Of a stretch of 64,000 bases of DNA, positions 35,993-44,894 are shown piece after piece (the first letter of the stretch is position 1; every line of letters begins with the position of its first letter). The DNA is from CAYXEN01 sp964464035. Lineage in GTDB: Bacteria > Krumholzibacteriota > Krumholzibacteriia > WVZY01. The stretch lies in the NCBI GenBank assembly GCA_964464035.1, contig CAYXEN010000003.1:1-64000 (forward strand). Direction: 5' to 3'. The position numbers and the translations under genes were made by a program. A model generated the notes under the pieces. That model had not been told where the DNA came from. It saw only the letters and a list, made by a program, of their open reading frames with translations, and ran no database searches.

Positions 35993-37097
35993 CGCTTTCC
36001 CAAACGCCCGGTATCGTTTCATTGCATTTGGAACATCTACCGTTCTCGAGCGCCTTGACCTCGACTCTATACATCTTTCTGTGTATGAGCAAGGCCCCGC
36101 ATGCGGGACAGTACGTGTTCTCTCCTTCATGCCCTGGGACGTTGCCGATGTAAACGAACTTGCCGCCCGCATCCATGTAGATGTCTCTTGCCCGCTCGAG
36201 CGTGGCGACGGCGGTCGGGGGCAGGTTCTTCAGCCTGTACTGAGGATAGAAGCGCGAAAAGTGGACCGGGACGTCCGGTCCCAGGTTTTCGATGCACCAC
36301 CGGGCCAGATCCTTGAACTCGTCGTCGCCGTCGTTCAGGGTGGGGACGACGAGATAGACGATCTCGTACCAGATGGATGATGCGGCCAGAAGTTCGAGCG
36401 TCTCCAGCACCGGCTTGAGCTCGCCCTCGCAGGTTTCCTTGTAGTACTTTTCCCTGAATGATTTCAAGTCTATCTTTACGGCGTCGAGGACCTTCAAGAG
36501 ATCCTGCATCGGCTTCTTCTGTATGTAGCCGTTGCTGATCATGACGTTCCTTATGCCGTGCTTGCGCGCCTCGACCGCGATGTCGTGCATGTACTCGGCG
36601 AATACCACCGGCTCGGCGTAGGTATAGGCGATGGTGGGCACCTTGTATCGGACGCATGAAGCGACGAATTCGACGGGATCCAGTTCGTAGTACCTGGACT
36701 GCTCAGGCCGGCTCTGGGAGATCTCCCAGTTTTGGCAGAACTTGCAGTTGACGTTGCAACCGACCGTGGCGGTCGAAAACGCGGTGGTACCAGGATGAAA
36801 ATGAAAGAGAGGCTTCTTTTCTATGGGGTCCACGTGGATCGTGCAGGGACGGCCGTAAACCAGGCTGTGGTACTTGCCGCCGTGATTCTCTCTCACGCCG
36901 CAGTATCCCCGCTCGAGGTCGCCGACTTCACACTCGCGCGGACATAGCTTGCACTTCACCTTCTTGCCTTCGAGCTTCTCGTAGTAGCGTGCTTCGAATG
37001 ATTCATCGGATGCCCGGCTCGGAAGCACGCCGGCCGCCACGGCCAGGCACGAGGTGGAACAAAGCTTGAGAAAACTTCTTCGATCCAAGGGTGACAT
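35976..37097 (-). CDS. AmmeMemoRadiSam system radical SAM enzyme with a predicted Tat signal
   Basis: A 373-residue radical SAM enzyme. The Fe-S ligands are C114, C118 and C121 (CNVNCKFC). A cysteine-rich N-terminal part (CKLCPRECEVGDLERGYC, 49-66) and two C-terminal CxxC pairs (C330/C333, C355/C358) suggest extra metal sites. The N-terminus reads DRRSFLKL followed by a hydrophobic segment, a twin-arginine signal. Export of a folded, cofactor-loaded enzyme by Tat is plausible because the partner genes are also predicted exported. It relates to the pyruvate-formate-lyase-activating group. Reaction unknown. Confidence 0.9.
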   Translation of the reverse strand: MSPLDRRSFLKLCSTSCLAVAAGVLPSRASDESFEARYYEKLEGKKVKCKLCPRECEVGDLERGYCGVRENHGGKYHSLVYGRPCTIHVDPIEKKPLFHFHPGTTAFSTATVGCNVNCKFCQNWEISQSRPEQSRYYELDPVEFVASCVRYKVPTIAYTYAEPVVFAEYMHDIAVEARKHGIRNVMISNGYIQKKPMQDLLKVLDAVKIDLKSFREKYYKETCEGELKPVLETLELLAASSIWYEIVYLVVPTLNDGDDEFKDLARWCIENLGPDVPVHFSRFYPQYRLKNLPPTAVATLERARDIYMDAGGKFVYIGNVPGHEGENTYCPACGALLIHRKMYRVEVKALENGRCSKCNETIPGVWESDEKSS

Positions 37098-37135
37098 GTG
37101 CTGAGATCATCTCCTGAGACGGTCCTCGACCGGCG

Positions 37136-38107
37136 TCAGACTTCTTCGCGCACGAGCTCTATCTTGTCGTCGGATGCGTTCCCCATGCCGTATCTCTCGG
37201 CCGCGTAGAAGATATAGCGGGGATACCTTTTTTCCTCCTCGAGAGACGGCATTCCGGCTTGCTCACGCATCTTTTCTATCATCCTGAAGCCCACGTAGTC
37301 CAGAGCCACCGGGTCATCGGCCACGAGGATGGAGCCGTCCGCCCGATTCCAGCGCGGGGCGAGGGCGGGACCGCCGTGGTACTGGACCCTGATTCCGTCG
37401 CAGACTACGAGTCTTTCCTTCTTCCTTATTATATCCATTGCGTTGAGATCGGCAATATACGGCGTGCCGCCGTCGGGATGGTACTTGTTCGGATTGTGAA
37501 TCGCACCGAAGTAATTCTTGAGAGCTATGGAAACCCCCGTTATCCCGTGATCCTTCAAAACGGGGACGTTTATGATCGCCGAGCACATCTTGGTCAGAAT
37601 GGAGCTGACCAGACTTCCCACGGAACCGTTCTCGTAGAGGTCTTCGCTGAATCCGACCTGATCCGTGCCGAAACAGCGGTAGAGATCGCTGCGTGAACCC
37701 GGGCGGAAGCCGGCCTTGCCGAGGTCTTGGTCACTGCGGTCCCACACGATTATCTCTTTCTTCTTTATCCCTATTTCATGGAGCGACGAGGCGATCGCAT
37801 CGACGAGAGGGGGGTGCGACGAAAGGCCTCTTCCCGCCAGGCAGTTGACCTTGATGCCGATGGTATCGTGCGGAGAAAAGAGGCTCGACCAGGCTTCTCT
37901 CGCGTCCTCCCGGTCGGTGAGGAGACAGACCGCACGGTCGACCATCTTCTTGAGCGAGATCGAATCGGCCCGGCCGCCCTTCGCCATGGCCCGGTTCCTT
38001 ATGCGGACCACTTTGCTGGGCCCGGCGGAGGCTTCCGCGACGAATGGAAGCCACTCGAGGGCGAACGCGGAAGCGGCGGCAAGACGTATGAAGGTGCGCC
38101 GATTCAT
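37136..38107 (-). CDS. DUF362 protein with a predicted Tat signal
   Basis: A 323-residue DUF362 protein. The N-terminus MNRRTFIRLAAASAFALEWL is a twin-arginine signal, with a probable AxA cleavage near EASA. DUF362 features are DTIGIKVNCLAGRGLSSHP (about 85-103), IIVWDRSDQDLGKAGF, INVPVLKDHGITGVSIALKNYFG and the late SILVADDPVALDYVG. No ferredoxin domain is attached, unlike many DUF362 proteins. It lies 38 bases upstream of the radical SAM gene on the same strand and is probably the first gene of a three-gene operon. Function unknown; some family members are linked to redox cofactors. Confidence 0.88.
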   Translation of the reverse strand: MNRRTFIRLAAASAFALEWLPFVAEASAGPSKVVRIRNRAMAKGGRADSISLKKMVDRAVCLLTDREDAREAWSSLFSPHDTIGIKVNCLAGRGLSSHPPLVDAIASSLHEIGIKKKEIIVWDRSDQDLGKAGFRPGSRSDLYRCFGTDQVGFSEDLYENGSVGSLVSSILTKMCSAIINVPVLKDHGITGVSIALKNYFGAIHNPNKYHPDGGTPYIADLNAMDIIRKKERLVVCDGIRVQYHGGPALAPRWNRADGSILVADDPVALDYVGFRMIEKMREQAGMPSLEEEKRYPRYIFYAAERYGMGNASDDKIELVREEV

Positions 38108-38254
38108 GGAACTCTTTCCGGAAGGATGTACTCTCGATCCCAGATGGAAGAGCTTTCTTGGAAGATAACAGAACCTCGTGGAAGCCTCAAGGAATATGCC
38201 TCCCTGGGGCGGGCTGCGACGCCGCTATCGCCTTCGGGGGACCGGCGGGGCGGT

Positions 38255-39607
38255 TCATTCACTCCTTATGCTCTTGAAGCTCTTCCAGATCTGATCGATC
38301 ATCTGTACGTCTGCAAGGGCGAGGAGACGGGAAGACGTGCTCGTCACGTAGCGTTCTTTGCCGCTCCGATCGAGTTCGCCTGCGACGAATTCATCGATCA
38401 ACTTGCCTTCGTGGTCGTAGAGTGAGATCCTGCAGGAGGGTTTTTCCATCCCGTAACCCTTGGCCGACGCGAAATGTTCATCGACGACCTCGCCGAACTT
38501 CAGATTCTCGAGTTTCGTCAGGAAAGTGCTCACCTTGTATTGCCTGATAGTGCCCATTGCAGGGTTGGGGAAAGCCCAGTCCTTGCCCGCCTTTTCGATC
38601 TCCGACGTCGTATCGGGCAGCGCTATCACTATTTTTGCGAGGTCGTTGCGGTTGAATGCGAGCAGTTTCTTGAGCCTGAGATCGTCGACGGTCTTGTCGA
38701 ACACCTCCATGATGTTGTCGTCGGGACTGACGATGCGATCGTTGCTCTCGCGCTTGACGTAGCATTTGCCCTGTTTCCCGCCGGCGCACAGCAGGGCTTT
38801 CCTGGCCATGTCGTCTCCCGTCCAGATCGTGAGTTTGTGTTCCCGCCCATGGGAGTATTTCTCGAAGTCCTTGGGATCGTCGGAGACGAAGTCGGTGACC
38901 CGGAGGGCTTTCATCTTGCGAAGGATGCTCTGGATGCCGTAAGAGTCCCCCTTGATCGTGTCCTTCCCGACTATCGTGAACCAGTCGGCGCCGGGGCGTT
39001 TCATCCACGTCATGGTCTTGCCGTCCCGGCTGATCGCAAGTTTTCTAACGTCGTTGATATCGAAGTCGATGACCCTCTTGTCCCGGAAATCCGAGACTCC
39101 CTTGACGGCGTAACGTCTTATCGTGGCCGGTAGAAGGAGGATCTCGCGCGAAGTGTCCAGCCGGGCGTAGAAATGGGACTTCGTGAGGTTGTGATTTCCG
39201 ACGGCGAGGGTCAGGGTCGTATCCTTGCCGGAAGTTTGAAGTTTGACTACGGCGGCGGGTTTGTCCAGGCCGACGTCAGCCGGAGAAACCTCTCCCGGCT
39301 CGAGCCTCCTCTCGATCTCGGCGTCCGCGATCGAATTTATGAGGACGTTGATGTTCACCTTGTCCGCCCTGTCCTCCAGGGGGGCCAGCATTCTCCACTC
39401 CTCGCCCTCCTTGGCGAAGCGCAGGCGCTCACCACCGGCGTGCTCGATCGAAAGGAACTTCACACTCTTCTTGTCGATGGTGGTTAGTTTCTTCGATAGT
39501 TCTTCAGCGCGTTCCTTCTTCTCGTATCTCGGTTGTTCCACGGCGAAGAAGTAGACGGCCGCCAGGACCGCTATCACGAACAAGATCAATGTGCCACGAA
39601 ACCGCAT
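38255..39607 (-). CDS. DUF4340 protein of a Gld-type ABC system
   Basis: A 450-residue membrane-anchored periplasmic protein. ATG 39607 has GGAGG seven bases upstream, so I prefer it to TTG 39613. One N-terminal segment (TLILFVIAVLAAVYFFAV) is followed by repeated DUF4340 units (KKSVKFLSIEHAGGERLRF, DLAKIVIALPDTTSEIEKAG). DUF4340 proteins usually follow GldA/GldF/GldG-like transporters, as here. It probably forms the extracytoplasmic part of the complex; the cargo is unknown. Confidence 0.85.
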   Translation of the reverse strand: MRFRGTLILFVIAVLAAVYFFAVEQPRYEKKERAEELSKKLTTIDKKSVKFLSIEHAGGERLRFAKEGEEWRMLAPLEDRADKVNINVLINSIADAEIERRLEPGEVSPADVGLDKPAAVVKLQTSGKDTTLTLAVGNHNLTKSHFYARLDTSREILLLPATIRRYAVKGVSDFRDKRVIDFDINDVRKLAISRDGKTMTWMKRPGADWFTIVGKDTIKGDSYGIQSILRKMKALRVTDFVSDDPKDFEKYSHGREHKLTIWTGDDMARKALLCAGGKQGKCYVKRESNDRIVSPDDNIMEVFDKTVDDLRLKKLLAFNRNDLAKIVIALPDTTSEIEKAGKDWAFPNPAMGTIRQYKVSTFLTKLENLKFGEVVDEHFASAKGYGMEKPSCRISLYDHEGKLIDEFVAGELDRSGKERYVTSTSSRLLALADVQMIDQIWKSFKSIRSE

Positions 39608-39686
39608 TTTCAATCCTCCAGCCGATGAATCGGCGCCGAGCCCTCACCCCGTCGGTCCCTCCACTGCAAAGCGGAAGCCCGATGCA

Positions 39687-41249
39687 TCAACCCTTCTTCC
39701 TCTTTCTCACGAACAGGGAGGTTCCGAGAGTAAGTATCGATACCGGGATGAGGACCACGCACAGGAGAAAAACGAAACGCCCCTGCTTGGCGGTCAGGAA
39801 TACGCGATCTCCTAGACTTTGCTTTGGCCTGATGGAGATCAGGTCCTTCTCCTCCGCCAGGTAGTTGACCGCGTTGAGGAAGAAGTCGCCGTTGCCCGAT
39901 ACCCTGAAGGAGCTGTTGGCCGCGAAATCCGAGTCACCGAAGACGACTATCTTGCTTTGCGCCGTGCTCGGAGCGGGAGCGGGTAGATTCCCGCCTGGGG
40001 GAAGTTTCTTGCTCGAGATAACCGCTATGGAGACCGGAGCGGGGACGTCGTCCTCGTCACGCGAGGCCTTGCCCTGTTTGAAATTCTCGAGATCGAACTC
40101 GCCCCAGGCCGATCTTCCCGTCTGGGCGATGTATTTGAGTTCCAGAGTCTCGGGATGGTCCTCCTTTATCCTGACGGACCGCGCGAGAGGGAAGAAAGTG
40201 GCGACGTTGAACCCCTTGGTTATCTCGTGCTCGGGATACTGGGTGACGACCGGCACAGTGTAATTCGCTCCGAAGATGCGGCTGATGGGGTCTATGATGA
40301 TGTCGTTGTCCAGCAAGATGCCGTACTCGGAAACGAGCTTTTCGAGGTTGGGCAACGAGACCTGCGGGTCGATCATGAAAACGGCGTTGCGCCCCTTGTT
40401 GAGGTAACGCTTGAGCTTTTCGATCTCGACTTCGAAGAGATCCTTGGTGGGCCCGGCGGCTATGACTATGTACGCGTCGTCCGGTATGGAGTCCACTTCG
40501 AACAGCGACAGTTTCTTGACTAGGTATCCGTCCTTCTCGATCGCCTCCTTGGCGATCGCCAGCCCGCCTTGCTCCTTGTCGTTCGGATCCTTCTCGCCGT
40601 GCCCCTGAAGGAAGTACACCGCCTTGGTGAGATCCCTCGTCACCTTGAGGATCGCGTTGGTGAGGCTCTCTTCGGTGAGTTCCGTTATCAGTTCCTTCTT
40701 TTCTCCGCATTCGACGACCGCGGTGTTGTAGTTGGTCACTCCCATTTCCTTCGCCCTCTGGGGCTTGTGGTCGGGATCTATGAACTCGTAGCGCACGTGC
40801 GGAGATTCATGGGCGTATTGATCTATGAGATCCTCCGCCTTTCTCTTCTCCCCGGAGCCCTTCTTGTAGAACCCGTATATGTTCACTTCCTTCTTGAGCG
40901 ATTTGAGCAGCTTGTGCGTCTGACTCGCCAGGCTGAAGCGGGAGTTGCGGGTGAGGTCGAAACGCGCGTTGTGGCGCGTCGACAAGGTCTGGATTATCGC
41001 CAGCACCGCGATGAAAAGGATTATCATCACCATCATGTTGGCCCCGTAGCGCGAAGAGCGCTTGCGGGCGAGAACCATGAGGGAATCCAGGTTGAGAACG
41101 ATGAAAACGATCATGAGGACGCCGCCGGCCGCCAGGCTGCCCCACATCAGACCGCGGTTCGACGCGTTTATCCCGTAGAGAATCGCTCCGAAAAGAACGA
41201 GAACCAATCCGAGAACGCCGAGGATCTGTGATACTTGGCTCTTTTTCAT
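39687..41249 (-). CDS. GldG-like ABC transporter auxiliary subunit
   Basis: A 520-residue protein with three N-terminal membrane segments (about 8-28, 36-54 and 74-92), a large extracytoplasmic domain and a C-terminal membrane helix (FVFLLCVVLIPVSILTLG). The domain has the ABC_transp_aux sequence FDLTRNSRFSLASQTHKLLKSL, YFLQGHGEKDP and FMIDPQV, and later VVFGDSDFAAN. GldG works with GldF and GldA in Flavobacterium gliding, but homologues are widespread in non-gliders. The stop is 73 bases before the DUF4340 gene. Confidence 0.87.
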   Translation of the reverse strand: MKKSQVSQILGVLGLVLVLFGAILYGINASNRGLMWGSLAAGGVLMIVFIVLNLDSLMVLARKRSSRYGANMMVMIILFIAVLAIIQTLSTRHNARFDLTRNSRFSLASQTHKLLKSLKKEVNIYGFYKKGSGEKRKAEDLIDQYAHESPHVRYEFIDPDHKPQRAKEMGVTNYNTAVVECGEKKELITELTEESLTNAILKVTRDLTKAVYFLQGHGEKDPNDKEQGGLAIAKEAIEKDGYLVKKLSLFEVDSIPDDAYIVIAAGPTKDLFEVEIEKLKRYLNKGRNAVFMIDPQVSLPNLEKLVSEYGILLDNDIIIDPISRIFGANYTVPVVTQYPEHEITKGFNVATFFPLARSVRIKEDHPETLELKYIAQTGRSAWGEFDLENFKQGKASRDEDDVPAPVSIAVISSKKLPPGGNLPAPAPSTAQSKIVVFGDSDFAANSSFRVSGNGDFFLNAVNYLAEEKDLISIRPKQSLGDRVFLTAKQGRFVFLLCVVLIPVSILTLGTSLFVRKRKKG

Positions 41250-41252
41250 CTC

Positions 41253-42023
41253 CTAGCTCCTCCACCTATTCGATTCGAGAACCCTCGAGGAAAGAAAGAG
41301 AAAGAACAAAGTGAAGTTGCAGTAATAGACTATGTCGTTCGTGTCGATTATGCCCTTCGTGAAGTTGTCGAGATGCTCGAGGATGGAGAGCTGGCTCACG
41401 ACCTTGGCCATGCCCGGCGAAACGAACGGGGTCACCCAGCCGATGATGAGGAAGAAGAGGCCGACGCCGAACGTGAGCGTTCCCGCGACGATCTGGTTCT
41501 CTCCCAGCGAGGAAAAGAAGAGTCCCATGGCGATGAAAGACATCCCGAGAAGGAGCAGTCCCAGGTATCCGCTGAGAATCGGACCCCATTCGGGCGTGGC
41601 GTATTTCTCGAGGAGCAGGGGATAGACGAACGTCAACGCCAGCATCGTCGCGAAGACGGTGACGGTCGCGAAGTACTTGCCGAGAAGCGCATCCCAGTCG
41701 GAAATGGGATAAGTGAACAGCAACTCGGCCGTTCCGCTCTTCCTCTCCTCCGCGAGCAATCTCATCGTGAGAAGCGGCATGACGAGGAGTAATACGATGC
41801 TGATGTTGCCGAAGAGCGGCTGGAGAACGCCTTCCGTAAGGCTCAATTGTCTGGCGAGGTACGGGTTCTGCATCGCCTGCATGGATATCAAGTTGAAATA
41901 GGCGAGCAGGTTGTAGAAAAAGTAGCCTGCTATAAAGAGGAAGATGGCGATCACGACGTACGCGATTATGGAGTTGAAGAAGAACGTCAACTCCCGCCTG
42001 TAAATGGCCAGAAGTTTCGACAT
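41253..42023 (-). CDS. GldF-like ABC-2 type permease
   Basis: A 256-residue permease with about six membrane segments (FFFNSIIAYVVIAIFLFIAG near the N-terminus). The ABC-2 sequence MPLLTMRLLAEERKSGTAELLFTYPISDWDALLGKY (about 84-119) is the GldF-type signature. ATG 42023 overlaps the ATPase stop (TGATG), so translation is coupled. It is two bases from the GldG-like gene. The ATPase, permease and accessory subunits form one complex. Confidence 0.9.
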   Translation of the reverse strand: MSKLLAIYRRELTFFFNSIIAYVVIAIFLFIAGYFFYNLLAYFNLISMQAMQNPYLARQLSLTEGVLQPLFGNISIVLLLVMPLLTMRLLAEERKSGTAELLFTYPISDWDALLGKYFATVTVFATMLALTFVYPLLLEKYATPEWGPILSGYLGLLLLGMSFIAMGLFFSSLGENQIVAGTLTFGVGLFFLIIGWVTPFVSPGMAKVVSQLSILEHLDNFTKGIIDTNDIVYYCNFTLFFLFLSSRVLESNRWRS

Positions 42024-42964
42024 CACTCTTCCTCCTCTGTAACGAGCTGAACGAAGATGTCTTCGAGGCTCAAGTCCAACGTATTCAATCCGAGCAAGCC
42101 GAAGCCCTCGCCCACGAGGTGCCGCGAGACGTCTTCCCTTATGTCCTTGTTGTCCTTCGATTCTATCCTGAAGCTCGCGAGATCTTTCTCGTCGGTCTGC
42201 ACGCGCGTGACGGACTTCACGTAGGGGAGGGCGGAAAGGGTCCGCTCCGCCCCATCGGTGTCCCCGCGGACGAGGACGTCGAAGACCATCGATTTGCGGA
42301 GATGGTACTTCAGGTTCTCCGGGGTGTCGTGCGTTATCAGCTTGCCCTTGTTGATGATGATCACCCTCTGGCAGACGAGGCTCACCTCGGGAAGTATGTG
42401 CGTGCTCAGGATGATGGTTCTCTTGCCGGAGAGGTTTTTTATCAGTTCACGTATCTCGATTATCTGCTTGGGATCGAGCCCCACGGTGGGTTCGTCGAGG
42501 ATGAGGACCTCCGGGTCGTTCACGAGGGCCTGGGCTATGCCGACGCGCTGCCTGTATCCTTTCGACAGCTTGCCGATCGTGCGGCCGCGAACGTCGTAGA
42601 TGCCGCATTCCTCCATGATCTGTCCGACGCGGCGGGTCCTTTCGCTTTTCGGCATGCCCTTGAGCTGGGCTACGAAATCGAGATACTTGGCGACGGGAAG
42701 ATCGGTGTAGATTGGCACGTTCTCGGGCACGTATCCAATCCTTCTCCTCACTTCCATGGAGTCGTCGAGGATGTCGTAACCCGCGACCCTGGCCGAGCCG
42801 CTGGAGGGGGGAAGGTAGCATGTGAGAATGCGCATCGTGGTGGTCTTGCCGGCGCCGTTCGGTCCCAGGAAGCCCAGGATCTCTCCTCTCTCCGCGCTGA
42901 AGGTCACGTCCAGAATCGCCGCTCGATCACCGTAGTACTTGGTTAGACCTTGAACTTCGATCAC
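42023..42964 (-). CDS. GldA-like ABC transporter ATPase
   Basis: A 313-residue ATPase from GTG 42964, behind GGAGGTACGGT on the minus strand. It contains Walker A (GPNGAGKTTTMRIL), the signature KLSKGYRQRVGIAQAL (about 133-148) and Walker B LILDEPTVGLDPKQI. A C-terminal domain (from about 215, LKYHLRKSMVFDVLVRG) is as in NatA/GldA-type drug and peptide exporters. It is the first gene of a four-gene minus-strand operon ending with the DUF4340 gene, perhaps reading on into the DUF362 operon 147 bases downstream. Confidence 0.92.
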   Translation of the reverse strand: MIEVQGLTKYYGDRAAILDVTFSAERGEILGFLGPNGAGKTTTMRILTCYLPPSSGSARVAGYDILDDSMEVRRRIGYVPENVPIYTDLPVAKYLDFVAQLKGMPKSERTRRVGQIMEECGIYDVRGRTIGKLSKGYRQRVGIAQALVNDPEVLILDEPTVGLDPKQIIEIRELIKNLSGKRTIILSTHILPEVSLVCQRVIIINKGKLITHDTPENLKYHLRKSMVFDVLVRGDTDGAERTLSALPYVKSVTRVQTDEKDLASFRIESKDNKDIREDVSRHLVGEGFGLLGLNTLDLSLEDIFVQLVTEEEE

Positions 42965-43201
42965 ACCGTACCTCCGCTGGAACGATCGAATCTCGCTTTT
43001 TGCTGTTGCTCACAGGATTAGTAGCCAGACAAAGCTCGAGCGAGCTAGGAAGATACATCCCGAATCCACGGGGTGTCAATAACATTCCTCTTCTACAAAC
43101 TGGTCTGGAAATAGTTCCATTTTTTTCTTAATATGATCCAGGCGCGGCCGGGGTGGCGGGTCGCCGGAAGATAAAGGGACGCCTCGAGGAGAGGTTCGAG
43201 C

Positions 43202-44293
43202 ATGCAGATAAAATTCGAGAGATCGGCCATAAGAAAAGGCTTGAGGGTATTCTTCGGACTCAGCATAGCCTCCATCGCGGTCGTCTTCATCTTCACCAGT
43301 TCCAAGGAAACCTTGTCCGCGCTCAAGCGGGTGGAACCGCTGTATCTTCTCCTCGCCGTCCTCGTGATGAACGGGGACTGGTTCGGAGCGGGGTTGCGGT
43401 TGTTCATTCTTTCGCGGAGGAGGACGAAGAAGATCGGATACGTCGCATGCCTCAAGGCGGCCCTGGCGAATACTTTCATGGGCGCCGTCACCCCGTCGCA
43501 GACGGGAGGAGGGCCCGCCCAGATATACGTCCTGTACAAGGAGGGGATGCCGGTCGTGGAAGCGATGTCCATATCGTTGATGACTTTTCTTACGACGGTG
43601 GTCTTCCTCGTACTGTCCACCGGGACGATAATTCTCCTCAACCTGGATTCTTCACTGTCCAACCAGACATTGCGTTTCCTATTCCGCTACGGCGTGAGTC
43701 TCTTTCTCATCATCGGCGTCCTGGTCATCGTCTTCATAGCCAAGCCGGACCTCTTGCGCAGGGTAATGACCCTTTTCTTCAACTTTCTATCCAAGTTCCG
43801 CAAGAAGCATTTCCTGAGACCGGGAGGCAAGGCGAACGAGATCATAGACGCGGTGGATCGCTGCCACAAGATAATGGTCTTCTATTTCACTCGTGCCTGG
43901 CCCGCGATGATCGTCGCCGTTCTCATAACCGGAGCCATCTTTTTCGTGAAATTCTTCACCGCGTTCCTCATCGTCAAGGGCCTCGGAGTCGAAGCCAGCG
44001 TGTGGGAAGTGATATCGATCCAGATTCTCATAACGCTGGCCACTTATTTCTGCCCGACGCCGGGAGCGACGGGCGCCGCGGAGCTCGGCTCCGCCGTCTT
44101 GATGGCGAGCATAGTACCGGTCGAGTTGATCATGCTCTACGTCGTCCTCTGGCGGGCGATAGTGGCCTACACGGCCGTTATCCTGGGAGCCGGGGTGGTG
44201 ATGCGTTCCATGGGCAAGGAGGCGGTATCGCTGGAAGCCGGCGAACTGAATGTTCCTGAAAAAGAAATTGCATTGACCGAAAAGGGGGCGTAA
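43202..44293 (+). CDS. Flippase-like UPF0104/LPG-synthase transmembrane protein
   Basis: A 363-residue polytopic protein, ATG 43202 behind GGAGAGG. The family carries about eight membrane segments; visible ones include FFGLSIASIAVVFIF, LYLLLAVLVMNGDW and LRFLFRYGVSLFLIIGVLVIVFIA. Conserved features are KAALANTFMGAVTPSQTGGGPAQIYVLYKEG (about 83-113) and late FCPTPGATGAAELG. These resemble the membrane domain of lysylphosphatidylglycerol synthase without the catalytic part. A lipid flippase role is inferred from the family; the substrate is unknown. Confidence 0.83.
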   Translation: MQIKFERSAIRKGLRVFFGLSIASIAVVFIFTSSKETLSALKRVEPLYLLLAVLVMNGDWFGAGLRLFILSRRRTKKIGYVACLKAALANTFMGAVTPSQTGGGPAQIYVLYKEGMPVVEAMSISLMTFLTTVVFLVLSTGTIILLNLDSSLSNQTLRFLFRYGVSLFLIIGVLVIVFIAKPDLLRRVMTLFFNFLSKFRKKHFLRPGGKANEIIDAVDRCHKIMVFYFTRAWPAMIVAVLITGAIFFVKFFTAFLIVKGLGVEASVWEVISIQILITLATYFCPTPGATGAAELGSAVLMASIVPVELIMLYVVLWRAIVAYTAVILGAGVVMRSMGKEAVSLEAGELNVPEKEIALTEKGA

Positions 44294-44362
44294 CATTTGA
44301 CGTCCTCTCCCGTATGATCTGTATAATCCCGGGTGGAACGATTCAACGATCTGGAGGAAAAA

Positions 44363-44881
44363 TTGAAGACGATGCGGATAACGATCCTTGCGCTCGTGTT
44401 TGCGGCGGCGGGCGCCGCGGCCCCAAGAGCGCAGGGGATCAATTCGGCGCTGCTCCGCTCGCTCCTGTTGCCGGGGGCGGGGCAGGCCCATGAAGGCCAT
44501 TATACCAAGGCCGCGCTGTTCGCCGCGGGCGGCGTCCTGTCCGGCGCAGGCGTTTTCATCTCACAGATCCATTACAATCGTGCGGTCGAGAAGTACGAAA
44601 ACAACAAGAGTGATTACCTGGCGCTCGGGGAGAGAGTTCGAAGCGGGGAACTGGTCAACTATGGGGACATCCAGGAAACGTACGCGGCGATGGAAAAGGC
44701 TTTCAATCAGGCCGAGACACGTTACAAGTGGAGAAACATATTCCTGGGCGCCCTCATAGGGAATTACGTTCTCAACGTGATCGATATTCTCATGAGCGAA
44801 CCGGCGGTGGACAAGGGCGAAGCCCTCAGCATAGACGCCCGCAGCGGCGGGTTCATGCTGATAAAGACCATCAGTTTCTAG
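44363..44881 (+). CDS. Uncharacterised secreted protein, DUF5683-like
   Basis: A 172-residue protein. The start is TTG 44363 because GGAGG sits five bases upstream; ATG 44372 is the alternative. A signal peptide (TILALVFAAAGAAAPRAQG) is followed by RSLLLPGAGQAHEGHYTKAALFAAGG, which resembles the pattern of small membrane proteins of the DUF5683 group, and a later segment YVLNVIDILM. A predicted coiled stretch lies between (VEKYENNKSDYLALGERV). It is 14 bases upstream of a small lipoprotein gene, and the two may work together. Confidence 0.65.
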   Translation: MKTMRITILALVFAAAGAAAPRAQGINSALLRSLLLPGAGQAHEGHYTKAALFAAGGVLSGAGVFISQIHYNRAVEKYENNKSDYLALGERVRSGELVNYGDIQETYAAMEKAFNQAETRYKWRNIFLGALIGNYVLNVIDILMSEPAVDKGEALSIDARSGGFMLIKTISF

Positions 44882-44894
44882 GGGGAAGGAAGCG

